A stretch of 64,000 nucleotides of DNA from Biomaibacter acetigenes (GCF_003691585.1 NZ_CP033169.1:744001-808000); one strand, 5' to 3'. Positions 51,108-62,673 are shown, counted from the stretch's first letter. A program made the numbers and translations. Notes: a model not told the origin generated them from the letters alone.

Positions 51108-51416
51108 ATGGAACTAGAAAGGCTGGAGGACGAAAGCATCGATAGGCTTTTCGATGCCATTTTGCTTTTAAAAACCAGGGAAGAATGTTACCGTTTTTTT
51201 GAGGATATCTGCACTATAGGCGAAGTAAAGGCTATGGCTCAGAGGCTTCAGGTGGCGGAGATGCTAAAAAAAGGGTTCACCTACACCGATATCGCTCAGA
51301 ACACTGGGGCCAGCACTGCCACCATAAGCCGGGTCAAGCGCTTTTTAAATTACGGTGCCAATGGTTATAATATGGTTTTAGAGAGGCTCGGCAAAAGGGA
51401 AAGTGAAAAAATTTAG
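51108..51416 (+). CDS. yerC: YerC/TrpR-family regulator
   Basis: ATG 51108 gives 102 residues, the usual YerC length; GGGGTGGTG lies just upstream and the longer in-frame start has none. LDDLFDAI-like and TREECYRFFEDICTIGEVKAM at the front and the TrpR-like helix-turn-helix SDIAQNTGASTATISRVKR (as TDIAQNTGASTATISRVKR, about 67-85) identify it. Metabolic signal unknown. It lies directly ahead of pcrA-ligA. Confidence 0.9.
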   Translation: MELERLEDESIDRLFDAILLLKTREECYRFFEDICTIGEVKAMAQRLQVAEMLKKGFTYTDIAQNTGASTATISRVKRFLNYGANGYNMVLERLGKRESEKI

Positions 51417-51453
51417 CGTGGTTTCCACGCTTCTTTTATTCGGGAGGGTTTTG

Positions 51454-53658
51454 ATGAATTTTTTAGAAGATTTAAATCCGGAACAGAAGAAGGCAGTAAC
51501 ACATCCGGGGGGTCCGCTCCTCGTCCTGGCTGGAGCCGGCAGCGGCAAGACCCGGGTGCTCACATACAGGGTGGCTTACCTTATTGAAAAGGCAGGAGTC
51601 AGACCGGAAAACATACTGGCCATAACCTTTACCAACAAGGCTGCCCGGGAAATGAAGGACAGGATCGAAAAGCTGTTTCCGGGAGTCCATGGGCTTCTGG
51701 TGAGCACCTTTCATTCTGCATGTGTACGTTTTCTAAGATCTGATATAGACAGGCTCGGCTACAACAGGAATTTCATCATCTTCGATACCCAGGACCAGCA
51801 GGTACTGATGCGGGAGTGCTTGAAAGCCCGCAATATAGATGAAAAGAAATATACTCCCTCGGGGGTGCTGAATTACATCGGCAGGGCCAAGGATAGACTT
51901 CTCACCCCGGAAAAATGCATGGACCGGGCAAAGGACATCCGGGAAAGGACCATGGCGGAATTATATGAGCTTTACCAGAGGAGGCTCAGGGAAAACAATG
52001 CCATGGACTTTGATGACCTCATAATGAATACGGTAGAGCTCTTTCGGCAAAATCCTGAAGTGCTCTCATATTATCGCAGGAGGTTTTCCCATATCCTGGT
52101 GGATGAATATCAGGATACCAACCGGGCCCAGTATGAGCTTGTAAGATTGATGGCCCAGGAGCACAGGAACTTATGTGTAGTGGGCGATGATGACCAGAGT
52201 ATATACGGCTTTCGGGGAGCCGACATAAGAAACATCCTGGACTTTGAAGAGGATTTCCCCGATGCCACGGTGATACGCCTGGAACAGAACTATCGTTCTA
52301 CGGGAAACATCCTGGATGCGGCAAATCATGTTATTGACCACAATTTCGGGCGCAAAAAAAAGACCCTGTGGACCAAAAATGAAACCGGTGAAAAAATTCG
52401 CTGCGCTTCACTGGAAGATGAGCATGAAGAGGCTTTTTTTATTGCCCGGGAAATTGAATACCTTATCAGAGAAAAGCGACTGGATTACGGGGACTTTGCA
52501 GTGCTTTACAGGACCAATGCCCAGTCCAGGGTATTGGAGGAAATCATGCTGAAGATGGGTATTCCATATAAAATGGTGGGAGGCATAAGGTTCTACCAGA
52601 GGAAGGAAGTAAAGGACCTGCTGGCATATCTGAGGGTGTCGGCCAATCCTTCGGACAATGTGAGCCTCATAAGGATAATAAATGTGCCCCGCAGGGGAAT
52701 AGGAGATGCTACCGTAAACAACCTGAGAGCCATATCCGATGAAAATGGAATAAGCATTTATGAGATAATAAAAAGGATAGGGGAATTTCCCATTTCCACA
52801 TCTTCCAGGGGTAAATTATTAAAATTCGGCAGCCTCCTGGAAGACCTGATGAAATTGGCAAAAACAATGGCCGTTTCCGACTTTATGAACTATGTACTGG
52901 AAAAGACGGGATATATGGCAGAACTTGAGGCCGAGAACACCCCCGACGCTATAAGCCGCATGGAGAACCTGAAGGAAATGGTGGGGGCTGCACTGGAATT
53001 TGAAAAAAGGGCTCCCGGTGGAAACCTGGAGGATTTTCTGGCGGAAGCCGCGCTGCTTTCCGATGTGGATGACCTTTCGGAAGCGGAGCAGGCGGTGATT
53101 CTCATGACATTGCACAGCGCCAAGGGATTGGAGTTTCCGGTGGTGTTCCTGGCGGGCATGGATGAAGGTATTTTTCCCCACTCCAGGTCTATGCTGGATG
53201 AAGATGAGCTGGAGGAAGAGCGGCGCCTCTGTTATGTAGGCATAACCCGGGCCAAAAAAATCCTGTATCTCACCCGGGCCTGGCGGAGGAATATTTACGG
53301 CAATACGTCGTATTATTCAGCTTCAAGATTTATTAATGAAATTCCACCGGAATTACTGGAGGAAATAGCACCGGGCGGGCAAGGGGCTGAATTTAAAGCC
53401 GCGGCGGCCAGAGACCACCTTGATTCTCAATTTATGTTTGGCACCAGGACGCCAACTGCGCCCGCATCTGGAGGTTCGAGCTATTCCGGTTCTTCTGGAG
53501 GCCTCAAGCCCGGGGATAGAGTAAAACACTCCAAATGGGGCGAGGGTACCGTGGTGGACCTCGATGGAATGGACGAAGATGCTGAGATTTCCATAAACTT
53601 TCCATCGGTGGGATTAAAACACCTGATACTAAAATACGCGCCGATAATAAAAATATAA
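51454..53658 (+). CDS. pcrA: ATP-dependent DNA helicase PcrA
   Basis: ATG 51454 follows GGGAGGG (734 residues). SF1 motifs are in order: I AGAGSGKTRVLTYR (about 30), Ia AITFTNKAAREMKDR, II ILVDEYQDTN (about 222), III GDDDQSIYGFRGAD, IV RLEQNYRST, V TLHSAKGLEFPVVF and VI RRLCYVGITRAKK. A C-terminal Tudor-like tail is present (KPGDRVKHSKWGEGTVVDL). It unwinds DNA in repair and removes RecA or RNA polymerase. Confidence 0.97.
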   Translation: MNFLEDLNPEQKKAVTHPGGPLLVLAGAGSGKTRVLTYRVAYLIEKAGVRPENILAITFTNKAAREMKDRIEKLFPGVHGLLVSTFHSACVRFLRSDIDRLGYNRNFIIFDTQDQQVLMRECLKARNIDEKKYTPSGVLNYIGRAKDRLLTPEKCMDRAKDIRERTMAELYELYQRRLRENNAMDFDDLIMNTVELFRQNPEVLSYYRRRFSHILVDEYQDTNRAQYELVRLMAQEHRNLCVVGDDDQSIYGFRGADIRNILDFEEDFPDATVIRLEQNYRSTGNILDAANHVIDHNFGRKKKTLWTKNETGEKIRCASLEDEHEEAFFIAREIEYLIREKRLDYGDFAVLYRTNAQSRVLEEIMLKMGIPYKMVGGIRFYQRKEVKDLLAYLRVSANPSDNVSLIRIINVPRRGIGDATVNNLRAISDENGISIYEIIKRIGEFPISTSSRGKLLKFGSLLEDLMKLAKTMAVSDFMNYVLEKTGYMAELEAENTPDAISRMENLKEMVGAALEFEKRAPGGNLEDFLAEAALLSDVDDLSEAEQAVILMTLHSAKGLEFPVVFLAGMDEGIFPHSRSMLDEDELEEERRLCYVGITRAKKILYLTRAWRRNIYGNTSYYSASRFINEIPPELLEEIAPGGQGAEFKAAAARDHLDSQFMFGTRTPTAPASGGSSYSGSSGGLKPGDRVKHSKWGEGTVVDLDGMDEDAEISINFPSVGLKHLILKYAPIIKI

Positions 53659-53706
53659 TATTAGTGTCACAATTTTAGATAAATAAACCATTTCCTAAAA
53701 GGCGGC

Positions 53707-53735
53707 TTGAAATTTTTCTTTAACTTTTATAAAAT
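53707..53735 (+). promoter_or_regulatory. Promoter of ligA
   Basis: TTGAAA (53707-53712), 17 bases, TAAAAT (53730-53735), about 70 bases before the ligA start. The pcrA stop is 49 bases upstream with no hairpin between, so readthrough is also likely. Confidence 0.55.
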
Positions 53736-53770
53736 GGGGAAAAAGGATTTTGAGATTTTACGCATTCTAG

Positions 53771-55826
<2,056 letters not shown>

Positions 55827-55828
<2 letters not shown>

Positions 55829-55862
55829 AAAAGAGTGCCGCAAAAGGCACTCTTTTTTATAT
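55827..55862 (+). terminator. Bidirectional terminator between ligA and the phosphofructokinase gene
   Basis: AAGAGTGCC and GGCACTCTT pair around GCAAAA, with six As on the left and six Ts on the right, serving both convergent genes. Confidence 0.88.
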
Positions 55863-55864
55863 AG

Positions 55865-57046
55865 CTATATGAATCTTACGTATTTCGGCAAGCCCTTTTC
55901 ATAGGGCACCCGGGCTTCTCCCTGCACCAGAGGAAGCATATAATCAATGGCTTCCCGGGTTACCCAGCGGTTATATTTATCGATCCATTCCAGGGGGAAT
56001 GTCTTTATCTTACCGGCAATGTCACCCAGGGGAACCGGAGATGTTTTAAACCCGCCTTCGGTCCTTACAATGGATACCATGATGTCGGTCATGCCGTCCA
56101 TGGCATATTTTACTCCGTCGCTTCCCACCATGACCGCTACGTCGTTGTCTACCCTGGAGGCGATATGGGCGGCGCTCCTCTGGAGGATGCTGAGCTCCAC
56201 GGCTTTTACCCGTTTTTCCACGTTGGTTTTGACCAGATGCTCCAGGTATTTGCCTATACCTCCCATCTGCATGTTGTTGAAGGCATCGGCAGAACTCTCT
56301 CTCAAATATGCATATTGTCCATCTTTGTTTTTCAGTCCTTCCGATGCGGTAATAAACACTTTTTTCTTTTTACTGTAAGCCCTTTCTACATCCTTTAAAA
56401 ATTCATTTTCATCAAAAGGCATTTCCGGAAGATAAATGAGGTGGGGCGAATCTATCACTTTATCTTTTGCCAGGGCGCTGGCTGCGGTCAAAAAGCCGCT
56501 GTCCCGACCCATAATTTCCACAATGGTGATGATACCTTTGTCATACACATCTGAATCTAGGGCCATCTCTTTCACAGAAGCGGCAACGTACTTTGCAGCA
56601 CTGCCGTAACCCGGGCAAAAATCGGTAATGGGCAGGTCATTATCTATGGTTTTGGGAATTCCTACGGCCTTGATGTCATATCCTACTTTCAGTGCGTACT
56701 TTGACAGCTTATTGGCGGTGGTCATGGAATCATTGCCACCTATATAGAAGAAATAACCTATATTGTATTTGTCAAAGATTTTAAAAACAGTCTCAAACTC
56801 ATCTTCTTTCAGCTTGTGACGGCAGGAGCCGAAAGCCGATGAGGGAGAATAGCGCAGCACCTCCAGAGTCATATCGTCGATATCCGTCATTTCAATGAGG
56901 TTTTCTTTCATGAGACCTTCAACACCGTATCTTGCCGCATAGATCTTCCCGCCGCTCTTCTTGGCTTCTTTGATGATTCCGTAGCAGCTGGCATTAATGA
57001 CTGCTGTGGGTCCTCCCGACTGGGCAAAAAGGACATTCCGGGTCAT
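55865..57046 (-). CDS. pfp: PPi-dependent 6-phosphofructokinase
   Basis: 393 residues. The nucleotide-site motif reads IGGNDSM (about 103) with Asp where ATP enzymes have Gly (GGDGS). The next motif is GIPKTIDNDLP (about 127) with Lys where ATP enzymes have Gly. These two substitutions mark pyrophosphate as donor. VEIMGRDSGFL supplies the sugar-phosphate site. It makes fructose 1,6-bisphosphate reversibly and saves ATP, common in fermenting anaerobes. Monocistronic. Confidence 0.9.
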   Translation of the reverse strand: MTRNVLFAQSGGPTAVINASCYGIIKEAKKSGGKIYAARYGVEGLMKENLIEMTDIDDMTLEVLRYSPSSAFGSCRHKLKEDEFETVFKIFDKYNIGYFFYIGGNDSMTTANKLSKYALKVGYDIKAVGIPKTIDNDLPITDFCPGYGSAAKYVAASVKEMALDSDVYDKGIITIVEIMGRDSGFLTAASALAKDKVIDSPHLIYLPEMPFDENEFLKDVERAYSKKKKVFITASEGLKNKDGQYAYLRESSADAFNNMQMGGIGKYLEHLVKTNVEKRVKAVELSILQRSAAHIASRVDNDVAVMVGSDGVKYAMDGMTDIMVSIVRTEGGFKTSPVPLGDIAGKIKTFPLEWIDKYNRWVTREAIDYMLPLVQGEARVPYEKGLPKYVRFI

Positions 57047-57214
57047 TTTATCCCCTCCAAGAAAATTATTTTATTTAGTCGGCTTATTTTGATGCTTTAC
57101 TTTCTCCGTGGTCTATCACAGGAGAAATACTACAACTATTTGAGATTGTCATTAAAAGGTTTTCAATTCTCATTTTACTATATTTTTTTTACAGAGACAA
57201 TTATTTTGTAAACT

Positions 57215-57367
57215 GTTCCAGACATACAAGGCCAGTGGGCACAAAAAGAAATAGAACGATTGGCAGGCATGGGCATAGTAAAAGGGATATCCCAGATAAC
57301 CCGGCAAGAAATGGCTGCCATGATAGCAAGGACCATGGCCAAAATTGGTATAAACACTTTTATATAA
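57215..57367 (+). pseudogene. S-layer-homology domain remnant
   Basis: One frame reads GQWAQKEIERLAGMGIVKG and, after a short gap, ITRQEMAAMIARTMAKIG: the two halves of an SLH module with its middle deleted. There is no start, ribosome site or anchor to a larger gene. Surrounding sequence is frame-disrupted. Confidence 0.65.
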
Positions 57368-57440
57368 AAAATAAAGAGAATCAGCTTTACTGCAATACGA
57401 GGCGGGACTTATGATCTGAAGGAAGAAACCTAGTATAAAA

Positions 57441-57539
57441 AACATCAACATTGATATAGGTACATTTATAGAACTTGCTGACAAGAATTTGTATGAGGCA
57501 AAAAGGAGCGGTAGAAACAAGACTATTGGGTGTATGTGA
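57441..57539 (+). pseudogene. GGDEF domain C-terminal remnant
   Basis: The frame reads FIELADKNLYEAKRSGRNKT, the last helix and end of diguanylate cyclase (GGDEF) domains, then stops. The catalytic GGDEF loop and everything upstream are missing. Confidence 0.68.
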
Positions 57540-57608
57540 TACTAAAAGAACAAGGGAATTATTAGGGAATTATGAAACGTATTTACAAAATACAATTAAT
57601 AAACTATA

Positions 57609-57929
57609 ATGTTTAAATATACAGCTAATCCCGTTTCTGAGAACAAAGGTCCGATGAAGTTTGACAAAATCACTGTAAAATTCATTCCCGACGGTTTTAC
57701 CCGAGTAGGAGAACTTGAATCGGGCAACGCGGATATTGTTATAAACGTTCCACTGGAGAATATAGAAAAACTTGAGCAAAATAAAGACGTCCAGCTTTTT
57801 AAATACCTCCAGACGGGTGTGGATTTTATAGCTATTAACACTCAGGTTGAACCCTTGAATGACATTAGAATCAGAACTGCCATGGCCCTGGCCATAAATT
57901 CACTGGAGAAAGGCCGGGCCTCGTGCTGA
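57609..57929 (+). pseudogene. ABC peptide-binding protein (SBP family 5) remnant
   Basis: A 106-codon open frame without a ribosome site. It reads FDKITVKFIPDGFTRVGELE, GNADIVINVPLENIEKLE and FIAINTQVEPLNDIRIRTAM, an internal slice of extracellular solute-binding proteins of oligopeptide transporters (about residues 200-300 of a normal 550). It ends abruptly in LEKGRASC. Both ends of the gene are missing. The following 160 bases hold only short unrecognised frames (HIFDCIDVDEKGRISG). Confidence 0.7.
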
Positions 57930-58121
57930 GGAAAAAATAGTACAGCTATTCATAGAAGCTGAAAGTATGTTCCACAAGCCTTGCACATCTTCGACTGCAT
58001 AGATGTGGATGAAAAGGGCCGCATCTCAGGCTTATTTTAAAAAATATGCCAGGGAACGAAAAGTAGCACCGAAGTGACTTTCATAATAAAATAGGTGAGA
58101 AAGGAAAGGAGAATTTTTCGG

Positions 58122-59002
58122 ATGGCAACCCTTCTGAAAGGCAAAGAAGTGGCGGAAGCCTTAAAACAAAAGCTTACCGTCGAAGTGGAAAATTTAAAAC
58201 AAAAAGGCATTACCCCGGGTCTTTCCATAGTCATAGTGGGAGATAGGGCCGACTCCGCCGCATATATAAAAGGTGCGGTAAAAAGGTGCACCGAAATAGG
58301 TATTGATTGCAGAGTAGAGGAACTACCAGGTGATATGTCTCAGAAGGACTTTATTGATGACCTGCACCGATTAAACAATGATCCTGCCGTAAACGGCATA
58401 TTGATAATGAGGCCTCTTCCCTCCCAGATATCCGAAAACGCGGTGAAATACGAGATATCTCCGGAAAAAGATGTAGACTGCATGAGTCCCGTAAACGTAA
58501 GCAAAATCATGAGTGGTGAAGATGGAGGATTTGCTCCCTGCACACCCTCGGCGGTGATGGAGATACTTCACCATTACGGCATAGAACCCGAGGGTAAAAG
58601 AGTGGTGGTCATAGGTAGGAGCATGGTGGTAGGTAGACCACTTTCCATGATGCTTTTAAAGGAACATGCCACCATCACCGTGTGCCATACTAAGACTCGC
58701 GACCTTGCCGAGGAGACCCGCAGGGCGGAAATACTGGTGGCTGCCGCCGGCAAAGCCAGAATGGTAAAAAAAGACATGGTATCGAAGGATGCCATAGTCA
58801 TCGATGTAGGCATAAACTTCGATGAAGACGGCAAGATGTGTGGTGACGTGGATTTTGATGAAGTAAACCCGGTGGCAGGTATGATAACGCCGGTGCCCGG
58901 CGGTGTGGGAGCAGTTACCTCCACTATTCTGGCAAAACACGTAATCGAAGCTTGTAAGGTGTCAAGTTTAAAAACAATGAAGTTTATGTGCCCGAAGTAT
59001 TA
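58122..59002 (+). CDS. folD: Methylene-tetrahydrofolate dehydrogenase/cyclohydrolase FolD
   Basis: ATG 58122 follows AAAGGAGAAT; an in-frame start at 58095 is also open. About 293 residues. It shows VGDRADSAAYIKGAVKRC with the catalytic Lys region (about 50-60), GILIMRPLP (about 100), CMSPVN, the NADP-binding VVIGRSMVVGRPLSMML (about 170) and TPVPGGVGAVTSTIL (about 263). It interconverts methylene-, methenyl- and formyl-tetrahydrofolate. The tail after HVIEACK (VSSLKTMKFMCPKY) is not family sequence. It reads out of frame into remains of a corrinoid protein gene, so the 3' end was altered by deletion. Confidence 0.9.
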
Positions 59003-59084
59003 ATAGCTGCGAGAGCTATGCAGAGATGTCGCATCAGCAGCCGAAAAAGCAAAAGATCTGGTGCAACAAAGAAAGGCTACTTAA
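58973..59084 (+). pseudogene. Corrinoid (B12-binding) protein remnant
   Basis: In the +1 frame relative to folD the sequence reads NNEVYVPEVLIAARAM, the hallmark helix of the cap domain of methyltransferase corrinoid proteins (MtaC/MtbC type). From 59019 a second frame reads DVASAAEKAKDLVQQRKAT, like the C-terminal helix of the same family, and stops. About 150 residues between, including the DXHXXG cobalamin motif, are gone. Confidence 0.65.
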
Positions 59085-59104
59085 TATCAAATAAAAACCA
59101 CCCT

Positions 59105-59131
59105 GGCGGACTTTATGCCCGCCTTATTTTA
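59105..59131 (+). terminator. Hairpin between the corrinoid remnant and the activator gene
   Basis: GGCGG and CCGCC pair around 9 bases, followed by TTATTTTA. Confidence 0.5.
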
Positions 59132-59164
59132 AGGCTTTCTATATAAAAAACTGAGGTGTTAAAG

Positions 59165-61779
59165 ATGCATGTGGTCGAGATGACCGTAAAGCCGAACAAA
59201 GCAGAGATTCTGAGGAATCTGGGTTATAAGGATATAAAAAAAGTCCCTGGGGATGTTCATGCGGAAGTGGAAAAAGCTCTGGAGGAATCATCAAGTTTGA
59301 TTTCACCAAAGGTATGTTATGAGAATTTCAACTTTACCGTCGATAAAGTGCGAAAAAAATCCTTCTTTCGGGAGGAAACTATTTTTCCGGCGATTATATA
59401 GTAAAAAATCTTTCGAGTGCCGATTATATTACGGTAGCCATAACCACTCTGGGCCCCGGAATAGATGAGAAATCCGCCTCATATTTTCAGGCAGGAGATT
59501 ATATGCGGGGCATGATATTTGACTGTATAGGCAGTTCTGCTTTAAATGCATTAAACCGTCTTTTCTGGCTGGAACTTGTCAAGAAAGTTAAAGAATCCGG
59601 AAACGGCATTACCCACCGCCTTTCCCCGGGGCACAACGATTGGGACATAAAAGACCAGGCCACGGTGTTTAAACTGCTGGACGATGGTTCCATCGGTGTC
59701 ACCCTTAATGACAGCTTTATGATGAACCCTGTAAAATCTCTGAGCGTAGTTTACGGAATAGGAAAGGGTTTGGAAATTTCCACCGTGGACCATGATTGTA
59801 TCGACTGTGAATTGGAAGATTGCACTTACAGGCTAATGCCCAGGAAACAGCATCACGTTCAAGTCGTAATAAACGGACAGATAAGAGAAATTACAGTATC
59901 TCACGGTGCGAATCTTTTTTTTGCCCTTCTGGAAAACGGCATCCATGTGCCCAATGCCTGTGGAGGCAAGCGGACCTGCGGAAAATGCAAAGTGAGGATA
60001 GAAGGTCTAAAAGACATCGATTTAAGTCCGGAAGAGCAAAAACTTTTGTCGTCCGACGCAAAAGGACAGGGTTTTCGCCTGGCCTGTTTTACTGCGGTGG
60101 ATCAGAATATAAAGGTATATATCCCTGAAGACAGCAACAAAGCCGTCATACTTACGGAAGGGGAAAAGGAACAAAATATCATAAAATCATTGAACCCCCG
60201 CATCAAAAAAGTAGCGATGGACCTTCCGCTTCCGTCGCTGGAAGACCAGAGGGATGATGTTACAAGGCTTATCCGAGGTTTAACGGTCACAACTTCCGAC
60301 TCTGCTGCAAGTTTAGAACCTGAAGTTTCCGATATAGAAAATTCAATAGTTTCGGCAAGTTATGATAAAATAAAGATACCCCTTCAATTATTATCAAAAA
60401 TCCCGGAAATTCTTAAGGGAAATAAATACAAGGTTTCTTGTGTAATACGGCAAAATTTAGATAATTCATCTTTAATTGAGGATAAAAGCTCTTACGAAAT
60501 AATTTCAGTAGAAGAATCCAAGAGCGCCGATAAATTCTTCGGCATCGCAGTAGACATTGGAACCACCACCATTGCGGCATATCTTTACGATATAAAATCC
60601 ACCAGGAAGATAGATATTGCTTCATCGTTAAATCCTCAGAGAATTTACGGAGCAGACGTCATTACCAGGATAAACCATACGATGGAAGATGATAAAGGTC
60701 TAAAGCAGCTACAGAAACTTATAATAGCTGAATTGAACGACATCATAACTAAATTTTGTAAGAAAAACGGATTATCGCCCCGGCATATCTATGAGTTAAC
60801 TGCGGTGGGCAATACCACCATGATGCACCTGTTTTTAGGCATTCCCTGCAAGAACATAGCCAATGCCCCTTACATCCCTGCCTTTACCGATAAAACCGAA
60901 ACCAAAGCCCGGGAACTGGGAATAAACATAAATCCCGAGGGTTACATCATTACCCTCCCCATGGTTTCCAGCTATGTGGGAGCCGATACCGTGGCTGCGG
61001 TCCTGGCCAGCCGTATGTATGAAAAAGAGGAAATAGGACTGCTTTTGGACATAGGCACCAACGGTGAAATAGTCCTGGGTAATAGAGAGAAGTTACTGGC
61101 CTGCTCTGCTGCCGCCGGTCCTGCCTTCGAAGGCGCCGGGATAACCTTCGGCATAGGTGGAGTGGTGGGAGCCATAGACCATGTAGATTTTGGCAAGAAT
61201 CCAATATATACCACCATCGGAGGCGCTCCTCCGGTAGGACTATGCGGCTCGGGAGTCGTAGATGCCATTGCCCAGCTTGTAAAATGGGGAATATTGGAAG
61301 AGACCGGGAAGGTGAAACAAGAGGATGAGATCGAGGGCCAAATTCCTCCCGAAATCCTTGCAAGAATTACCGATTATAAAGACAAGAGGGCTTTTCTGCT
61401 GGATGAAAGAACCGGCATATACCTTACCCAGCAGGATGTGAGGCAGATACAGCTGGCAAAAGGAGCTATATATGCTGGGATAAAGATACTCATGAACCAT
61501 ATGGGCATTACGCCCGGTCAAATAAATAGGGTCTACTTTGCAGGAGGTTTCGGCAACTATATAAGTGTGGAAAGTGCGGTTACCATAGGCCTTATTCCCA
61601 AGGAATTGAAGCATAAAGTTTCTCAGATAGGCAATGCGGCCGGCACGGGCGCTATCATGGCCCTGCTTTCCGATGATGAGCTCAAGATTGCAAACGACAT
61701 AAAAAACAGGATAAAATATATTGAACTATCTGCTGAGTCGTCTTTCCAGGAAGAGTTTATGGGAGCAATGTATTTTTGA
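59165..61779 (+). pseudogene. Corrinoid reductive-activation protein: MetH-activation-like + 2Fe-2S + ASKHA ATPase, one-base frameshift
   Basis: ATG 59165 follows GAGGTG. The first frame reads to VRKK, then slips and stops at 59401. The family sequence continues as ILLSGGNYFSGDYIVKNL in the next frame. One A seems missing from the A7 at 59353-59359. Domains when joined (about 870 residues): MetH activation-like (LSPGHNDWDIKDQA, IGVTLNDSFMMNPVKSLSVV), a plant-type ferredoxin (CGGKRTCGKC plus a later C; 59960-60090) and a RACo-type ASKHA domain (AVDIGTTTIAAYLYD, LLDIGTNGEIVLG, GGAPPVGLCGSGVVDAI). It would use ATP and low-potential electrons to return Co(II) to Co(I). 98% of the gene is open, so activity depends on whether the frameshift is real. 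Confidence 0.85.
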
Positions 61780-62055
61780 TTTTGTGTAAAAAGTTCCTCT
61801 AGGTGTCTGTGAATGCCTAGGCACCGGATTGTTCGGCAAGCCACTCTAAAGCCCGCTCCTTCGCTCCGCAGGGCTAAAGCCGGCAATTCGGCGTGTGCCT
61901 TGCTGCCGGCCGGCATGCATCCTTGCATGCCGCCCCTGCTCCGCTTGTTTCGGGCTTAAGAGTGGCTATGACCTCACTTTATGGTGCCGCCGGCCTTCAC
62001 ATGCCACCTCTACCGACTTTCTACATCAGAATCATTTTTCATTTTGTGTAAAAGG
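61773..62055. mobile_element. MITE-like palindromic insertion flanked by 21-bp direct repeats
   Basis: A 241-bp GC-richer insert (61794-62034) lies between direct repeats at 61773-61793 and 62035-62055 (19 of 21 identical; shared core ATTTTGTGTAAAA). Inside, AGCCACTCTAAAGCCC (61839-61854) is inverted at 61952-61967 (15 of 16). GGCACC/GGTGCC lies outside these arms and a 9-base hairpin CGGCATGCA/TGCATGCCG (61911-61932) inside. No coding frame. It separates the activator gene from a gene whose ribosome site lies in the right repeat. Confidence 0.55.
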
Positions 62056-62065
62056 AGTGACATCA

Positions 62066-62269
62066 ATGACTAAGGTTACCATCGACCCCGGGATCTGCGG
62101 CTTCCCCATCATCGCGTACCAGATCTCCCAATATCCATGTATTTTCCAGTATGACGGATTTAAAGCCCTTTTCAAATTGGATCGCTATTTTGTCTCCCAG
62201 GTCCTTGCTTCCGGGAAGGCCGTATTGTGCGATACCCACAGGGCCGCTGATGAGGTGGGCGTTTTATAA
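62066..62269 (+). pseudogene. Chimeric short frame: corrinoid-locus small protein start fused to antisense aldolase debris
   Basis: ATG 62066 follows GGAG. The first residues MTKVTIDPGICGF resemble a small protein family often found beside corrinoid methyltransferases. The remaining 54 residues are not like it. The opposite strand of that part reads GPVGIAQYGLPGSKDLGDKI and FEKGFKSVILEN, the signature of class II aldolases. The frame is thus a deletion joint between two unrelated genes facing each other. Confidence 0.5.
62085..62262 (-). pseudogene. Class II aldolase/adducin-family remnant
   Basis: Read leftward from 62262: NAHLISGPVGIAQYGLPGSK, then LGDKIAIQFEKGFKSVILEN. The zinc-ligand motif normally ENHG reads ENTW here, next to a base insertion or loss (AAATACATGG). 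About 55 of 200 residues remain. The family makes or cleaves sugar phosphates such as fuculose-1-phosphate. Confidence 0.55.
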
Positions 62270-62532
62270 AATTTATAACATCTATTGAGCGCTTTTCGCC
62301 GTCTCAACGCACAAGGCACGCGCCGACATCAAGCTTATCCTCTTATCACTTATTATATTGCCTTGTTTAGGAAGAATCAATTGTTTTTTGTACAGTTCAG
62401 ACCTTTTGCCTTGCACAATAGTTTTCCTGAGGATATAAAGCTCGCGTCAACACCACCAAAGTTTTTTCATGCAATTAAAGATCATCAAGAGATGATGAAT
62501 GGTATGTTATTAAAATAATTTGATGATAAGTA
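62270..62532. other. Intergenic stretch with no recognised gene
   Basis: A 77-codon rightward frame (62285-62518) is open but has no ribosome site and no recognised motif; it reads NSFPEDIKLASTPPKFFHAI in its second half. It may be further debris from the decayed region to the left. No RNA structure was noticed. Confidence 0.4.
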
Positions 62533-62580
62533 TTGAATTATTTTGCAAGTTATGATAAAATGAAATCGTAAACGGTTACG
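62533..62580 (+). promoter_or_regulatory. Promoter and LacI-type operator of the regulator gene
   Basis: TTGAAT (62533-62538), 17 bases, TAAAAT (62556-62561), then the palindrome CGTAAACGGTTACG (62567-62580) over the expected start of transcription. The same 14-base operator recurs at 63716, so the regulator probably represses itself and the transporter. Confidence 0.75.
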
Positions 62581-62673
62581 GAAAGTTTAGATGCATACTC
62601 CGAACGAGTGAAGAAACATCGGCACTGTTCAAGATGCTGAATAGATCATGAAAATTGTTAGAAGGGATATGCT

